A stretch of 64,000 bases of DNA from Rhizobium glycinendophyticum (GTDB lineage: Bacteria; Pseudomonadota; Alphaproteobacteria; Rhizobiales; Rhizobiaceae). Made by a program: the position numbers and the translations under genes. The stretch spans positions 2,418,001 through 2,482,000 of the forward strand of contig NZ_VFYP01000001.1 of NCBI RefSeq assembly GCF_006443685.1, given 5' to 3'. Of the stretch, positions 20,519 through 28,885 are shown in pieces; positions within the stretch are counted from its first letter, which is position 1; every line of letters starts with the position of its first letter. The notes under the pieces were generated by a model that ran no database searches, was not told the origin of the DNA, and saw only the letters and a program-made list of their open reading frames with translations.

Positions 20519-21709
20519 TCAGCCTGTGAAGACAGGCCGGAAGACGTCGCCATAGGCATCGTCGACAATCCGGCCGTTCAGGATCAGCTCCGCCCCGAGA
20601 CGTCCGATTTCATCCGAGCTCTTGGCCGCGGCGCCGCAGCCCCCGGAGAGAACGCCAATACGCTCACTGGCAAAGCCGATCGCCGGATAATTGGCCGGTG
20701 TGAACGAAGTCACGCAGGCTGCCATCGAAATCGGCGTCTCAGCAAGGCTCGGCACGATCTGGCTGATGATCCGCTGCAGATGGTTGCGGGTGCTGATCCG
20801 ACCACCCCGACGGAACCAGGCGCGGATCTCCGGCTCGGTTTCAAGCTGCAGATCGTCGGGATCGCCGCCGATTTTGAGATAGGTTTTGCCATCGGGATAG
20901 CGCACAGGCGGCAAGAGATAGATATGATCAACCGGATCATCCGGCTGATGGATCAGCGACGGCATGCCGGCATAGGCGGGCAGGTCTGCATCGGGTATCT
21001 CGAAGAAGGCCACGGTCCGACCATAAACCTTGAGATCAAGCGAACGCGGCAGCAGGTTCTCGTTGATGGTAAACCCACCGGCCGCAACCAGCACGCGTTC
21101 GACCACATAGACGGAGCCGTCGTCCGTGGTCACCACACAGCCGCCCGACTCTTCCCGGACAGAGACCACCGCACGCCGGATCACCCGCGCACCGGCCTTC
21201 TCTGCCAGTACCGTCTGCGCCTCCACCAGCCGACGAGGGTTCACGTAACCGGCATTGCGGGCCTCGTGCACGCCTTCGCAGGCATGGCCAAACTCAAAAT
21301 AATCGAAACGCTGCTTCAACTCGACGGCTGACAGGAGAGCCGTCTCGCCCCCCAGGGCGTCGGCAGCGGCCGCCACCTGGGCGATGTAGGGATCACGCCC
21401 TCCCCGCTTTGGCCCGACGATCAGGCATCCGACTTCGTGGTAGAATTCTATACCGCTCGCGGCGGCAATTGCGCCGTAGCGGGCGATGGAGCGATTGGCC
21501 ATCAACGCCCAGACAGGATCCGAATCGATGGTGCGCGTGATGCGGGCCTCATCGTAGTGACTGGCAAAGACGCCATCATGCCGGCTCCATTCCCTGGGCT
21601 CGTCCGGACCGATGACGGCAACGTCGTCGTCCGCAAGCGCCAGGTACCGGGCTGCCGCAGTCCCCATCATGCCACGACCGACGACTATCGTTTTGAAGCG
21701 CTCAACCAT
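20519..21709 (-). CDS. FAD-dependent oxidoreductase, sarcosine/D-amino-acid oxidase superfamily (DAO)
   Basis: Predicted flavoprotein oxidising an amine or N-methyl amino acid; the substrate is unknown. The 396-residue protein begins with a Rossmann FAD motif (IVVGRGMMGTAAARYLAL). It has the GYVNPRRLVEAQ segment typical of the sarcosine-oxidase-like DAO family and a C-terminal GGCGAAAKSSDEIGRLGA FAD-binding tail. There is no signal peptide, so it is probably cytoplasmic. It stands alone between rnpB and the transglycosylase gene, and nothing nearby identifies a pathway. Confidence 0.8.
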   Translation of the reverse strand: MVERFKTIVVGRGMMGTAAARYLALADDDVAVIGPDEPREWSRHDGVFASHYDEARITRTIDSDPVWALMANRSIARYGAIAAASGIEFYHEVGCLIVGPKRGGRDPYIAQVAAAADALGGETALLSAVELKQRFDYFEFGHACEGVHEARNAGYVNPRRLVEAQTVLAEKAGARVIRRAVVSVREESGGCVVTTDDGSVYVVERVLVAAGGFTINENLLPRSLDLKVYGRTVAFFEIPDADLPAYAGMPSLIHQPDDPVDHIYLLPPVRYPDGKTYLKIGGDPDDLQLETEPEIRAWFRRGGRISTRNHLQRIISQIVPSLAETPISMAACVTSFTPANYPAIGFASERIGVLSGGCGAAAKSSDEIGRLGAELILNGRIVDDAYGDVFRPVFTG

Positions 21710-21792
21710 GTTTCACCACCAAAGTTATGCCTCCGGTGATAGCACGCGCCGCCACCCTGTCCATCGAGGTGAAAACGCGGGCCACAGCTTTG

Positions 21793-22317
21793 TCAGTTCC
21801 CGATCAGCGCGATCACCTTGCCGCAATAGCGCTTTGACACCGGGTTCATCCGCTTGGCGCCGTGACCGGCATTGTAGCGCAGGATCGTGCCGCAGGTTTC
21901 TCCCCCACCGAGTTCATGCGCCATCGACAGATACTTCATGCCGTAGCGGATGTTGGTTTCCGGGTCGTACAAGCCCTTGGTCGTACCGCGATACCCCATG
22001 GCCCGTGCCGTGGCCGGCTTGATCTGCATGAGACCGACCTCGCCGGCACTGCCTCTCGCCTTGGGGTTGAAGTTGCTCTCGATCCGCACGACCGCATGGG
22101 CGAGATCAACCGGCACGCCATAGGTCTTGGCATATTTCGAAATGATCTTGCCGTAGGGGCTTTTCGAAAATGACGGGACAACCGGGAAGCCGGCATCGCG
22201 GGTGATGGTCTTCAGCGACCATGTGGAACGCTTTTCCTTTTCACCTGCGGATGCGGTCTGGATCTGAGTCAAAAGGATAGCGAGGCATGCCGCAGCAGCA
22301 ACCAGTCGTCTTGTCAT
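21793..22317 (-). CDS. Periplasmic lytic transglycosylase (SLT domain)
   Basis: Predicted to cleave the MurNAc-GlcNAc bond of peptidoglycan with formation of anhydro-MurNAc. From the ATG at 22317 the protein has 174 residues: a signal peptide with probable cleavage after ASA at residue 24, then one SLT domain with catalytic Glu80 (in VVRIESNFNPKARG), followed by GEVGLMQIKPATA and LRYNAGHGAKR. No strong ribosome-binding site is visible; a TTG at 22362 is an alternative. About 250 bp of non-coding sequence with strong secondary structure precede it. Confidence 0.88.
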   Translation of the reverse strand: MTRRLVAAAACLAILLTQIQTASAGEKEKRSTWSLKTITRDAGFPVVPSFSKSPYGKIISKYAKTYGVPVDLAHAVVRIESNFNPKARGSAGEVGLMQIKPATARAMGYRGTTKGLYDPETNIRYGMKYLSMAHELGGGETCGTILRYNAGHGAKRMNPVSKRYCGKVIALIGN

Positions 22318-22366
22318 AGGAAGGGTCAGTCTCCGTAGAAAGGTCAAACCGGCGCGCGTCAAAGCG

Positions 22367-22482
22367 GACGCAATCCTTGCGTCGCGAGCCCTGCAGGGGC
22401 TCCCCGTTCCAGACCTTCAGTGTTGATGTTTGCGACGGGCACCTGAGGGAGCCGCCGTCGCGTTCAGCCCGGTCTTTAGACC
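22367..22482 (-). ncRNA. Candidate structured leader RNA or sRNA upstream of the SLT gene
   Basis: On the minus strand, 5' to 3', I can draw a GGTC/GACC hairpin (22471-22482), a 7-bp stem GCGACGG/CCGTCGC (22455-22461 with 22432-22438), a 6-bp hairpin GAGCCC/GGGCTC (22386-22402) and a 7-bp hairpin GACGCAA/TTGCGTC (22367-22383). The loop of the second element contains GGCTCCC, which is complementary to GGGAGCC at 22398-22404. That segment is also an arm of the third hairpin, so the two pairings exclude each other. I do not recognise a known family, and no U-tract terminator follows. Confidence 0.4.
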
Positions 22483-22573
22483 CCGGCAATAAGGAAATCG
22501 TGTGGCGCCGCAACAAAACCGCCGCCGAGACGTTCGTGTGAGGCCCGCCGGCGGACAGTTCGAGCAACCAATT

Positions 22574-23335
22574 TCAGGCGTATCGCGGCAACTGCGTCAG
22601 CAGGCGGTGCAGGGTCTCGATGGTCGAACTGTCGGCCACACCGTCAACCTTGGCGGGTCTGAAATGCCGCTGGAAAGCAGCAACCACACCCTCGGTGCGC
22701 AGGCAGTATTCGCCCGAAATCTCAATGCCATACCCGTAGAGTGAGAGCATCGACTGCAGCGCCTCGACCGGCTGGCCGGCGTCCCCCCTCTGGAAGAAGC
22801 GCCCGCCGCCGATCGGCGACGGCTCGACCCAGTGCCCGACGCCTGCTGCAGCCAGTTTTCCCCAAGGGAAGTTTTCACCCGGATCGACCTTGCGAATAGG
22901 CGCCACATCCGAATGCGCCAGCACCCGTTCGGCCGGGATTTGATGCCGTTCGACGCAATCGCGACACAATTCGATCAGGCCTTCGATCTGCCGGTCTGGA
23001 AAATCCGGCAGCCCACCGGGATGACCCGGATTGGCAATTTCGATGCCGATCGAGCGTGAATTGATGTCCGTCTCGTCGTGCCAGACGCTCTTTCCCGCAT
23101 GCCAAGCGCGCCTGGCCTCGGGCACCATTTGCACCACACGGCCGTCCTCATGCACCAGATAGTGGCTGGAGACCTGGCTCTCGACATTACAGAGCCAGGC
23201 CTGAGCGCCTTCGGCAGATGGCATGCCGGTGTAGTGCAGCAGGAGAATGTCGGGCCGCTCGACGCCAATCCGTTCGCCGTGATTGGGCGACGGGCAGACC
23301 TCCGCCCTTAAGAAATCCGGCGTGAAGGACGTCAT
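22574..23335 (-). CDS. N-acetylmuramoyl-L-alanine amidase, AmpD/AmiD type, with peptidoglycan-binding domain
   Basis: Zinc amidase predicted to release the peptide from (anhydro)MurNAc. The 253-residue protein has an amidase_2 domain with candidate zinc ligands His in LLLHYTGM, His in RVLAHSDVAP and the downstream Asp in KVDPGENFPWGKL, followed by a C-terminal peptidoglycan-binding domain of about 65 residues (VEALQSMLSLYGYGIEI...). No clear signal peptide is seen, so a cytoplasmic recycling role (AmpD-like) is possible; the added binding domain is more AmiD-like. It overlaps the upstream J-domain gene by 4 nt. Confidence 0.9.
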   Translation of the reverse strand: MTSFTPDFLRAEVCPSPNHGERIGVERPDILLLHYTGMPSAEGAQAWLCNVESQVSSHYLVHEDGRVVQMVPEARRAWHAGKSVWHDETDINSRSIGIEIANPGHPGGLPDFPDRQIEGLIELCRDCVERHQIPAERVLAHSDVAPIRKVDPGENFPWGKLAAAGVGHWVEPSPIGGGRFFQRGDAGQPVEALQSMLSLYGYGIEISGEYCLRTEGVVAAFQRHFRPAKVDGVADSSTIETLHRLLTQLPRYA

Positions 23336-24069
23336 GCCGCCCGGCGCGCCTTTTCGATCGCCGAATAGGCCGCGTTGAACTTGGCCATGCGATGGTTGGC
23401 GACGCTGTGGAATTCCGTCGGAATACCGCGCGCATGCAGGCGATCGGGATGATGTTCGGCGGCCAGCGCCCGATATTTCTTGCGGATGGTCGCGAAATCG
23501 TCGGAAGGCTGCACGCCCAGCACCCCATACGGGTCGCCATCGACATGGATGTGCCGCTCCGTGATCATCGCAAAGCGCTCTTCGGAGATCGAGAAGATTT
23601 CAGCGATCCGAGACAGGAAGGCCAGTTCCTTCTCATGTACCAGACCATCGGCCTTGGCGATGTGAAAGAGTGCATCGATGATGTCTTCCAGCACCGGGCA
23701 AAACTGGTCGCAGGTCCGGCACATATTGGCGAGGTTCTTCGCGTAGGTCTCGAAACCGGCGACGTCCTGCCGCGCCAGATTGTAAAGCCGCGCCACATTG
23801 CGCGCCTCTTCTGGCGGAAACTCGAAGATCTTGCGGAAGGCCTCAACCTCCGCATTCGAGACGACGCCGTCGGCCTTCGCCATCTTGGCGGAGAGCGCAA
23901 TGATCGCAACCGAGAAGGATACCCGGCGTCGAGTCTCGGGGTCACCTTCGAAGGTCGTGCGCACCGCTTCCACGATGCTGCCGATCACATTGCCGGCCGC
24001 TTCACCGATCGCACCCAGCAAACGGTCCCAGAATGACGAAATTTGTTCGCAGGCGAAATCGAATATCAT
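23332..24069 (-). CDS. TerB-like/J-domain protein (DjlA-like)
   Basis: The 245-residue protein has an N-terminal hydrophobic/amphipathic stretch, a helical TerB-like domain (about residues 55-165, with AKADGVVSNAEVEAF and a second AKADGLVHEKEL repeat) and a C-terminal J domain (about 180-245) with the HPD motif in AAEHHPDRL. J domains stimulate the ATPase of DnaK. DjlA-type proteins are membrane-linked co-chaperones. Translational overlap with the amidase gene suggests a shared transcript. Confidence 0.85.
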   Translation of the reverse strand: MIFDFACEQISSFWDRLLGAIGEAAGNVIGSIVEAVRTTFEGDPETRRRVSFSVAIIALSAKMAKADGVVSNAEVEAFRKIFEFPPEEARNVARLYNLARQDVAGFETYAKNLANMCRTCDQFCPVLEDIIDALFHIAKADGLVHEKELAFLSRIAEIFSISEERFAMITERHIHVDGDPYGVLGVQPSDDFATIRKKYRALAAEHHPDRLHARGIPTEFHSVANHRMAKFNAAYSAIEKARRAA

Positions 24070-24397
24070 GAATGAGATTGACCAAATATGGGGCTAAAAA
24101 GCAAGAACGTCGCCTCATTCAGTGGGATTAAAGTTTCTTCATGTTGAATTGCTTTTGCTGAACGCGGGCCAAACCGGAGACCGTTGGGACGCGCCGTGGC
24201 ATTTTCCACAGCCACCCATTCCTCCGAGCTGGCAATTGAAACGATTGAAACTCCACTTCCGCCAAACTTTGCTGCACGAGCGAGCGAAATTGCGGAAATC
24301 GTTGCATTTTCTGCTTTACAGCTCGGCGCCGCTGTCGCATCCCTTTGCCACCGACCGTGAAGATGCAGGCGGATGATCGCCTGTCCCAGGAGGATTT
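24070..24397. other. Intergenic region between divergent DjlA-like gene and pfp
   Basis: No gene is supported here. It should hold two divergent promoters. The notable content is a direct repeat of ATTGAAAC separated by one base (24235-24242 and 24244-24251), whose junction TGAAACGATT resembles FruR/Cra- or LacI-type sites. A strong ribosome-binding site AGGAGG precedes pfp. Confidence 0.4.
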
Positions 24398-25612
24398 ATG
24401 GCCAAGCAGAAAGTCGCGATGTTGACCGCCGGGGGCCTCGCTCCCTGTCTTTCCTCCGCTGTCGGCGGCCTCATCGAGCGCTACACCGACATCGCCCCGG
24501 AGATCGAACTCGTGGCCTACAAGTCCGGCTTCCGCGGCCTGCTGATGGACTACAAGATCGAAATCACCCAGCAGATGCGTGAAAAGGCCCACGTGCTCCA
24601 TCGCTATGGCGGCTCGCCGATCGGTAACAGCCGCGTCAAGCTGACCAACACGGCTGACTGCGTCAAGCGTGGCTTGGTCAAGGAAGGCGAGAACCCCCTG
24701 CGGGTCGCCGCCGAACGGCTCGCCGCCGACGGCATCACCATCCTCCACACCATCGGCGGCGACGATACCAACACCACGGCCGCCGACCTCGCCGCCTATC
24801 TCGGTGCCAACGGCTACAACTTGACGGTCGTCGGAATGCCGAAGACGGTCGACAACGACGTATACCCGATCAAGCAGACGCTCGGCGCCTGGACGGCGGC
24901 CGAAGTCGGCGCGCGCTTCTTCGACCATGTCTCGAACGAGCAGAGCGCATCGCCACGGACGCTGGTCATCCACGAAGTCATGGGCCGCCATTGCGGCTGG
25001 CTGACCGCCGCCACCGCACGCGCCTATATGCAGCTGACGAAGAACAACGAGTATGTCGACGGCTTCATGATGAACCAGGAGCTGAAGAACATCGACGGGC
25101 TTTATCTGCCCGAGACGCATTTCGACATGCATGCCGAGGCGGCCCGCCTCAAGGACATCATGGACCGCACCGGCTTCGTCACCCTCTTCGTCTCCGAAGG
25201 CGCCTGCATGGAAGAAATCGTGGCCGAACGCGAAGCCGCCGGCGAAGAGATCAAGCGCGATGCCTTCGGTCATGTGAAGCTCGACACGATCAATGTCGGC
25301 AACTGGTTCCAGAAACATTTCGCCAAACTGCTCGATGCCGACCGCTCCATGGTACAGAAGTCCGGCTACTATGCCCGCTCGGCCCCGGCCAACTACGACG
25401 ACCTCCGCCTGATCCAGAGCATGGTTGATCTCGCGGTCGAAAGCGGTCTGAACAAGATCTCCGGCGTGACCGGCCACGACGAGGATCAGGGCGGACGCCT
25501 GCGCACCATTGAATTCCCGCGCATCCGCGGCGGCAAACCCTTCGACCTGTCGTCCCCCTGGTTCAAAGAAGTGATGGACTATCTCGGCCAGAAGTATCGT
25601 CCGATCAATTGA
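24398..25612 (+). CDS. pfp: Pyrophosphate-dependent 6-phosphofructokinase
   Basis: Interconverts fructose-6-phosphate and fructose-1,6-bisphosphate using PPi, a reversible glycolytic/gluconeogenic step. The 404-residue PFK-family protein has GGDDTNTTA in place of the ATP-type GGDGS, and PKTVDND in place of PGTIDND. The Asp and Lys at these places are the known markers of PPi specificity. The substrate-binding VIHEVMGRHCGWLTA is also present. Start ATG with an AGGAGG site. It appears monocistronic, with a LysE gene 46 bp downstream. Confidence 0.93.
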   Translation: MAKQKVAMLTAGGLAPCLSSAVGGLIERYTDIAPEIELVAYKSGFRGLLMDYKIEITQQMREKAHVLHRYGGSPIGNSRVKLTNTADCVKRGLVKEGENPLRVAAERLAADGITILHTIGGDDTNTTAADLAAYLGANGYNLTVVGMPKTVDNDVYPIKQTLGAWTAAEVGARFFDHVSNEQSASPRTLVIHEVMGRHCGWLTAATARAYMQLTKNNEYVDGFMMNQELKNIDGLYLPETHFDMHAEAARLKDIMDRTGFVTLFVSEGACMEEIVAEREAAGEEIKRDAFGHVKLDTINVGNWFQKHFAKLLDADRSMVQKSGYYARSAPANYDDLRLIQSMVDLAVESGLNKISGVTGHDEDQGGRLRTIEFPRIRGGKPFDLSSPWFKEVMDYLGQKYRPIN

Positions 25613-25658
25613 CCTGGACTGAGAAAACTGGCTTCCTCTCTCTTGAGGAGTGAGTGCC

Positions 25659-26294
25659 ATGTCCCATGTAAGCTGGATCGTTTTTGCCGTCGCCTCGGTT
25701 GCGTTGTTGGCCGTGCCCGGTCGCTCTGCGCTACTGGTCATGGCCTATGCCCTGGGCCATGGGAAGAAGACCGCCTTCGCGACGGTGATCGGTGTCACGC
25801 TCGGCAATCTGGTGGCGATCGGGGTCGCGCTTGCGACCCTCTGGCTCATGCTGCAGATTTCGCCGGTCGCCTATGACTACGCCATCTGGTTCGGCAGTGC
25901 CTATATCGTGTATGTCGCCGTGCGCACCTGGCGCACCCCGGTTGCAGGCGGCCTCATTGCCGACAACGACAATCTGCCCGAAGAAAAGCCGCTGCGTGTC
26001 ATTGCCCATTGCTGCCGCGAAACGGTACGCAACACCCGCAATACGCTCTTCCTTGTCGCATTGCTGCCGCAATTCATGACCGCAGGAGAGGCTTTCCTGC
26101 CGCATGCCCGGGAGTTTGCAACGACCTTTGCACTCCTCTCGGTCGCGACCACCCTCACCTATGCGCTCGCGGCTGGCAAGATACGAGAATTCTTGAGGAA
26201 ACACCCCAAACGCCGTGGCATCACGCGCGCCAGCGGCACGGTTCTGATCGCCGCCGGAACGGTCACGGCGGGCTATCGGAAGATCGCCGCATAG
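25659..26294 (+). CDS. LysE/RhtB-family exporter
   Basis: Inner-membrane efflux protein of the LysE superfamily, members of which export amino acids or related metabolites; the substrate here is unknown. From the ATG at 25659 (TGAGGAG 8 nt upstream; a GTG at 25650 is less likely) it has 211 residues with five or six hydrophobic helices. The N-terminal VPGRSALLVMAYALGHGKKTA segment is family-like, although the usual PGP is PGR. It also has NTLFLVALLPQF. Codirectional with pfp. Confidence 0.8.
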   Translation: MSHVSWIVFAVASVALLAVPGRSALLVMAYALGHGKKTAFATVIGVTLGNLVAIGVALATLWLMLQISPVAYDYAIWFGSAYIVYVAVRTWRTPVAGGLIADNDNLPEEKPLRVIAHCCRETVRNTRNTLFLVALLPQFMTAGEAFLPHAREFATTFALLSVATTLTYALAAGKIREFLRKHPKRRGITRASGTVLIAAGTVTAGYRKIAA

Positions 26295-26416
26295 CCTGTT
26301 GAAAGACCTCAAGGCTCCGTAAGCTTGCCGCAATGCTGGGCATAGATTAAGAAACGGAAATCTGATCGGTGGTGATTTGCCTATCGATCACCTGCTTCTC
26401 GTAGACGGATAGTGGC

Positions 26417-27394
26417 ATGATCGTCAGAAAAGACCGCGGCATCGTCCTTTGCTTGGCTGTTTCAGTGCTGTCAGGCCTGGCTGGATGCACCGCGATCGAT
26501 GAGAGCGTAAAGGCCGATGTCACGGCAGCGCCGGTGGCCAATCCGAATTCGCCCGAAATGCTGGCTGCCAAGGCAGCCGAAGCCGCAACCAGTGGGCAGA
26601 CGCCTGCACAGGTCGCGGGCCAATCAACCGCCCCTGGCGCCATGACCCAAGCCGAACTGGCAGCCGCCAATCCCGGCCCCGCCCCGATCATCCCGGGCAC
26701 AGAGACCGCGGCCCCGATCCCCGCCCTCAAGGAATCCGCTCTTTCGGCCACGGCTCCTCAGACCGCCGCCACCCAGGCGCTGACCATGGTCACCACGCCA
26801 CCCGGTGTGCCCGCACAGCAAGCCTTGACCACAGCAGCAGCCCCCATGGAGGCAACGCTTGCGGCCCCGGCATCGGCCACAGCCTTGCAGCAGCCGACCT
26901 CTACAGCGGCCTCGCCTGCCCCCGTCGTACTGGCCTATGCCGCACCGCTTCGTGCGACGGCACTCACCAGCTTCGGCGACCCCTTCGACATTTCGCCTCC
27001 CGGCGATCCGGATGCCTTCGAGGCAGCGCCGCAGCCCGAGATGGTTGGCCCGACGCGCCTTAATGCGCTGATCAAGAAATACGCAAAGATCTACGAGGTC
27101 CCGGAAGAACTGGTACACCGCGTCGTGCGTCGCGAGAGCCGCTACAATCCCTCGGCCTATAGCCGGGGCAACTACGGTCTGATGCAGATCCGCTACAACA
27201 CGGCCAAGGCGATGGGCTACGACGGACCCGCCGAGGGCCTGTTCGACGCGGAAACCAACATCAAATACGCGGTCAAATACCTTAAAGGCGCTTGGCTCGT
27301 CGCCGACAACGATCACGATGATGCCGTCCGGCTCTATGCCCGCGGCTATTATTACGACGCCAAGCGCCGTGGCCTGCTGCATCTGACGCAGTAA
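26417..27394 (+). CDS. Lytic transglycosylase lipoprotein
   Basis: Predicted outer-membrane or periplasmic peptidoglycan-cleaving lipoprotein. The 325-residue protein has a signal peptide with lipobox LAGC (Cys24), a long Ala/Pro/Thr-rich low-complexity region (about 30-190), then a C-terminal SLT domain with catalytic Glu240 in VVRRESRYNPSAYS and NYGLMQIRYNTAKAMG. The catalytic domain resembles that of the small SLT at 21793-22317, so the two may be paralogues. It converges on the serine hydrolase gene 16 bp away. Confidence 0.9.
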   Translation: MIVRKDRGIVLCLAVSVLSGLAGCTAIDESVKADVTAAPVANPNSPEMLAAKAAEAATSGQTPAQVAGQSTAPGAMTQAELAAANPGPAPIIPGTETAAPIPALKESALSATAPQTAATQALTMVTTPPGVPAQQALTTAAAPMEATLAAPASATALQQPTSTAASPAPVVLAYAAPLRATALTSFGDPFDISPPGDPDAFEAAPQPEMVGPTRLNALIKKYAKIYEVPEELVHRVVRRESRYNPSAYSRGNYGLMQIRYNTAKAMGYDGPAEGLFDAETNIKYAVKYLKGAWLVADNDHDDAVRLYARGYYYDAKRRGLLHLTQ

Positions 27395-27410
27395 AGTCTG
27401 CCTCTGCCCC

Positions 27411-28784
27411 TCATCGCTTCAGGGCGTCGCGGATCGCGGCAACCAGTCGTTGCGGCCGATAACCGCCACGGCTCGGTGTCAGCCCCATCCGCACCACGAC
27501 CAGATTTTCCGACGGAATAACGGCCACGGACTGTCCGTCATGGCCGAGCAGCCAGAGGACATCCGCCGGGAGACCGTAATGCGCGTCGGCCTCGTCCCCC
27601 GGCCCCTTCCGCCAAGCCTGGGCGCCACCATAAACACCGCCGGAAGCCGCTGTTGGGGTCGTCATGCGGGTCACGAAATCCGCCGGGACGATGGGCTTTC
27701 CGTCCCAGACGCCGCCTTGTGCTAGCAGCAACCCGAACCGGGCCCAATCCCGCGCGGTTGCGTAGAGATACGAACTCCCGACCAAGGTCCCGTGCGCGTC
27801 CGCCTCGAGCACGGCGCTGCGCATGCCGATCGGGTCGAACAGCGCCTTGCGGGGATAGGCGAGCGCCTGCTTTGGATCGGAGAAGCGCGACATCCACCAT
27901 TTCGAGATGAGGACGGCCTCACCGGAGGAATAATTGAACCGCGTCCCGCGCTCGACGATAGCCGGCACCGAACGCGCATAGGCTGCCATGTCGGACTGCA
28001 GATAGAGCATGCGCGTCACGTCGGTGACGGCGCCATAGTCTTCGTTGAAATCGAGCCCGCTTTGCATGGCCAAGAGATCGGATAGCCGGATCTTCGCTCT
28101 GCGGTCACCCGTCCACTCAGGAAAAAGCCCCTCCGTATCGAGATCCACACCCTGATCCGCAGCAACCTTGCCAGCAAGCACAGCATTGACGCTTTTGGCC
28201 ATCGACCAGCCCAGCAGAGGCGTCTGGGCGTTAAACCCCGCGCCATAGCTCTCCCCGACGATGCGTCCATCCTTGACCACGACCACGGCGCGATAGGCGG
28301 ACCCCAACAAGGCTGCATCCTGCAGCGTGGTCGACAGACGCGAATCCATCGCACCGACACGCTCGCCTTCCGGCCAGGAGACGGTGTCATCAGAAGGAAC
28401 GGCTTCGGACACCGGGGCGGAAACGCCTTGAGCCGAGGCAATATCGCCATCTGGCACCGAGGCACAGCCGAGCCCGTCGCGATAGACGGCGACGGACGGC
28501 GCGATGAAGCCGGCGAGATCAGCCGTGACCAGCCGCCGGTCGAGGTCCACGTCGACCCCGACAAGTCTCAACAGCGGATGTCCTGGTGCCTGAACGTCAT
28601 CCGTAAGCACATCATCGGCATCGCGCCCGGCAAGGAAGACGTTCGAGCAGACGATCTTGGCCGCATAGCCCGTCCCCACTCTCAACAGGTCAGGCGGCGC
28701 CAGCCACAACCAGACGCATCCACCCAGGACCAGGATGACGAGAGCGGCGCCAGCAGCGACCAATAGTTTTGACAGGAGACGCAT
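27411..28784 (-). CDS. Membrane-anchored serine hydrolase, class C beta-lactamase/DD-peptidase superfamily
   Basis: Member of the penicillin-recognising serine hydrolase fold; the substrate is unknown. From the ATG at 28784 (GGAGGAAA site) the 457-residue protein has an N-terminal transmembrane segment (LLVAAGAALVILVLGG), an uncharacterised region to about residue 140, then the hydrolase domain with SMAK at Ser194-Lys197, a YSS motif where class C enzymes have YxN, and HDG near the C-terminus in place of KTG. These variants suit an esterase or 6-aminohexanoate-hydrolase-like enzyme more than a true beta-lactamase. A Cys in the hydrophobic segment (LGGC) also leaves lipoprotein anchoring possible. 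Confidence 0.82.
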   Translation of the reverse strand: MRLLSKLLVAAGAALVILVLGGCVWLWLAPPDLLRVGTGYAAKIVCSNVFLAGRDADDVLTDDVQAPGHPLLRLVGVDVDLDRRLVTADLAGFIAPSVAVYRDGLGCASVPDGDIASAQGVSAPVSEAVPSDDTVSWPEGERVGAMDSRLSTTLQDAALLGSAYRAVVVVKDGRIVGESYGAGFNAQTPLLGWSMAKSVNAVLAGKVAADQGVDLDTEGLFPEWTGDRRAKIRLSDLLAMQSGLDFNEDYGAVTDVTRMLYLQSDMAAYARSVPAIVERGTRFNYSSGEAVLISKWWMSRFSDPKQALAYPRKALFDPIGMRSAVLEADAHGTLVGSSYLYATARDWARFGLLLAQGGVWDGKPIVPADFVTRMTTPTAASGGVYGGAQAWRKGPGDEADAHYGLPADVLWLLGHDGQSVAVIPSENLVVVRMGLTPSRGGYRPQRLVAAIRDALKR

Positions 28785-28885
28785 GTTTTCCTCCGCAGTT
28801 GCGGCCATGCAATCAGGAATTCGTGACAGGCGAAAGAGGACCGGCGGCAATCCCCGCCTCTGTCCCCGCCTGAAAGAGAAAGAAC

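Noticed and set aside
22241..22567. A 108-codon minus-strand frame upstream of the small lytic transglycosylase
   Set aside because: It overlaps the strong RNA secondary structures, has no ribosome-binding site or family resemblance, and runs into the SLT gene in another frame.
24235..24251. ATTGAAAC-G-ATTGAAAC before pfp as a FruR/Cra or LacI-type operator
   Set aside because: The dyad symmetry is imperfect (about 5 of 7 positions) and it is equally a short direct repeat; no matching regulator gene is nearby.
24128..25741. A 537-codon minus-strand open frame over pfp
   Set aside because: It mirrors the codon structure of pfp in the opposite strand; pfp has a strong ribosome-binding site and full active-site motifs.
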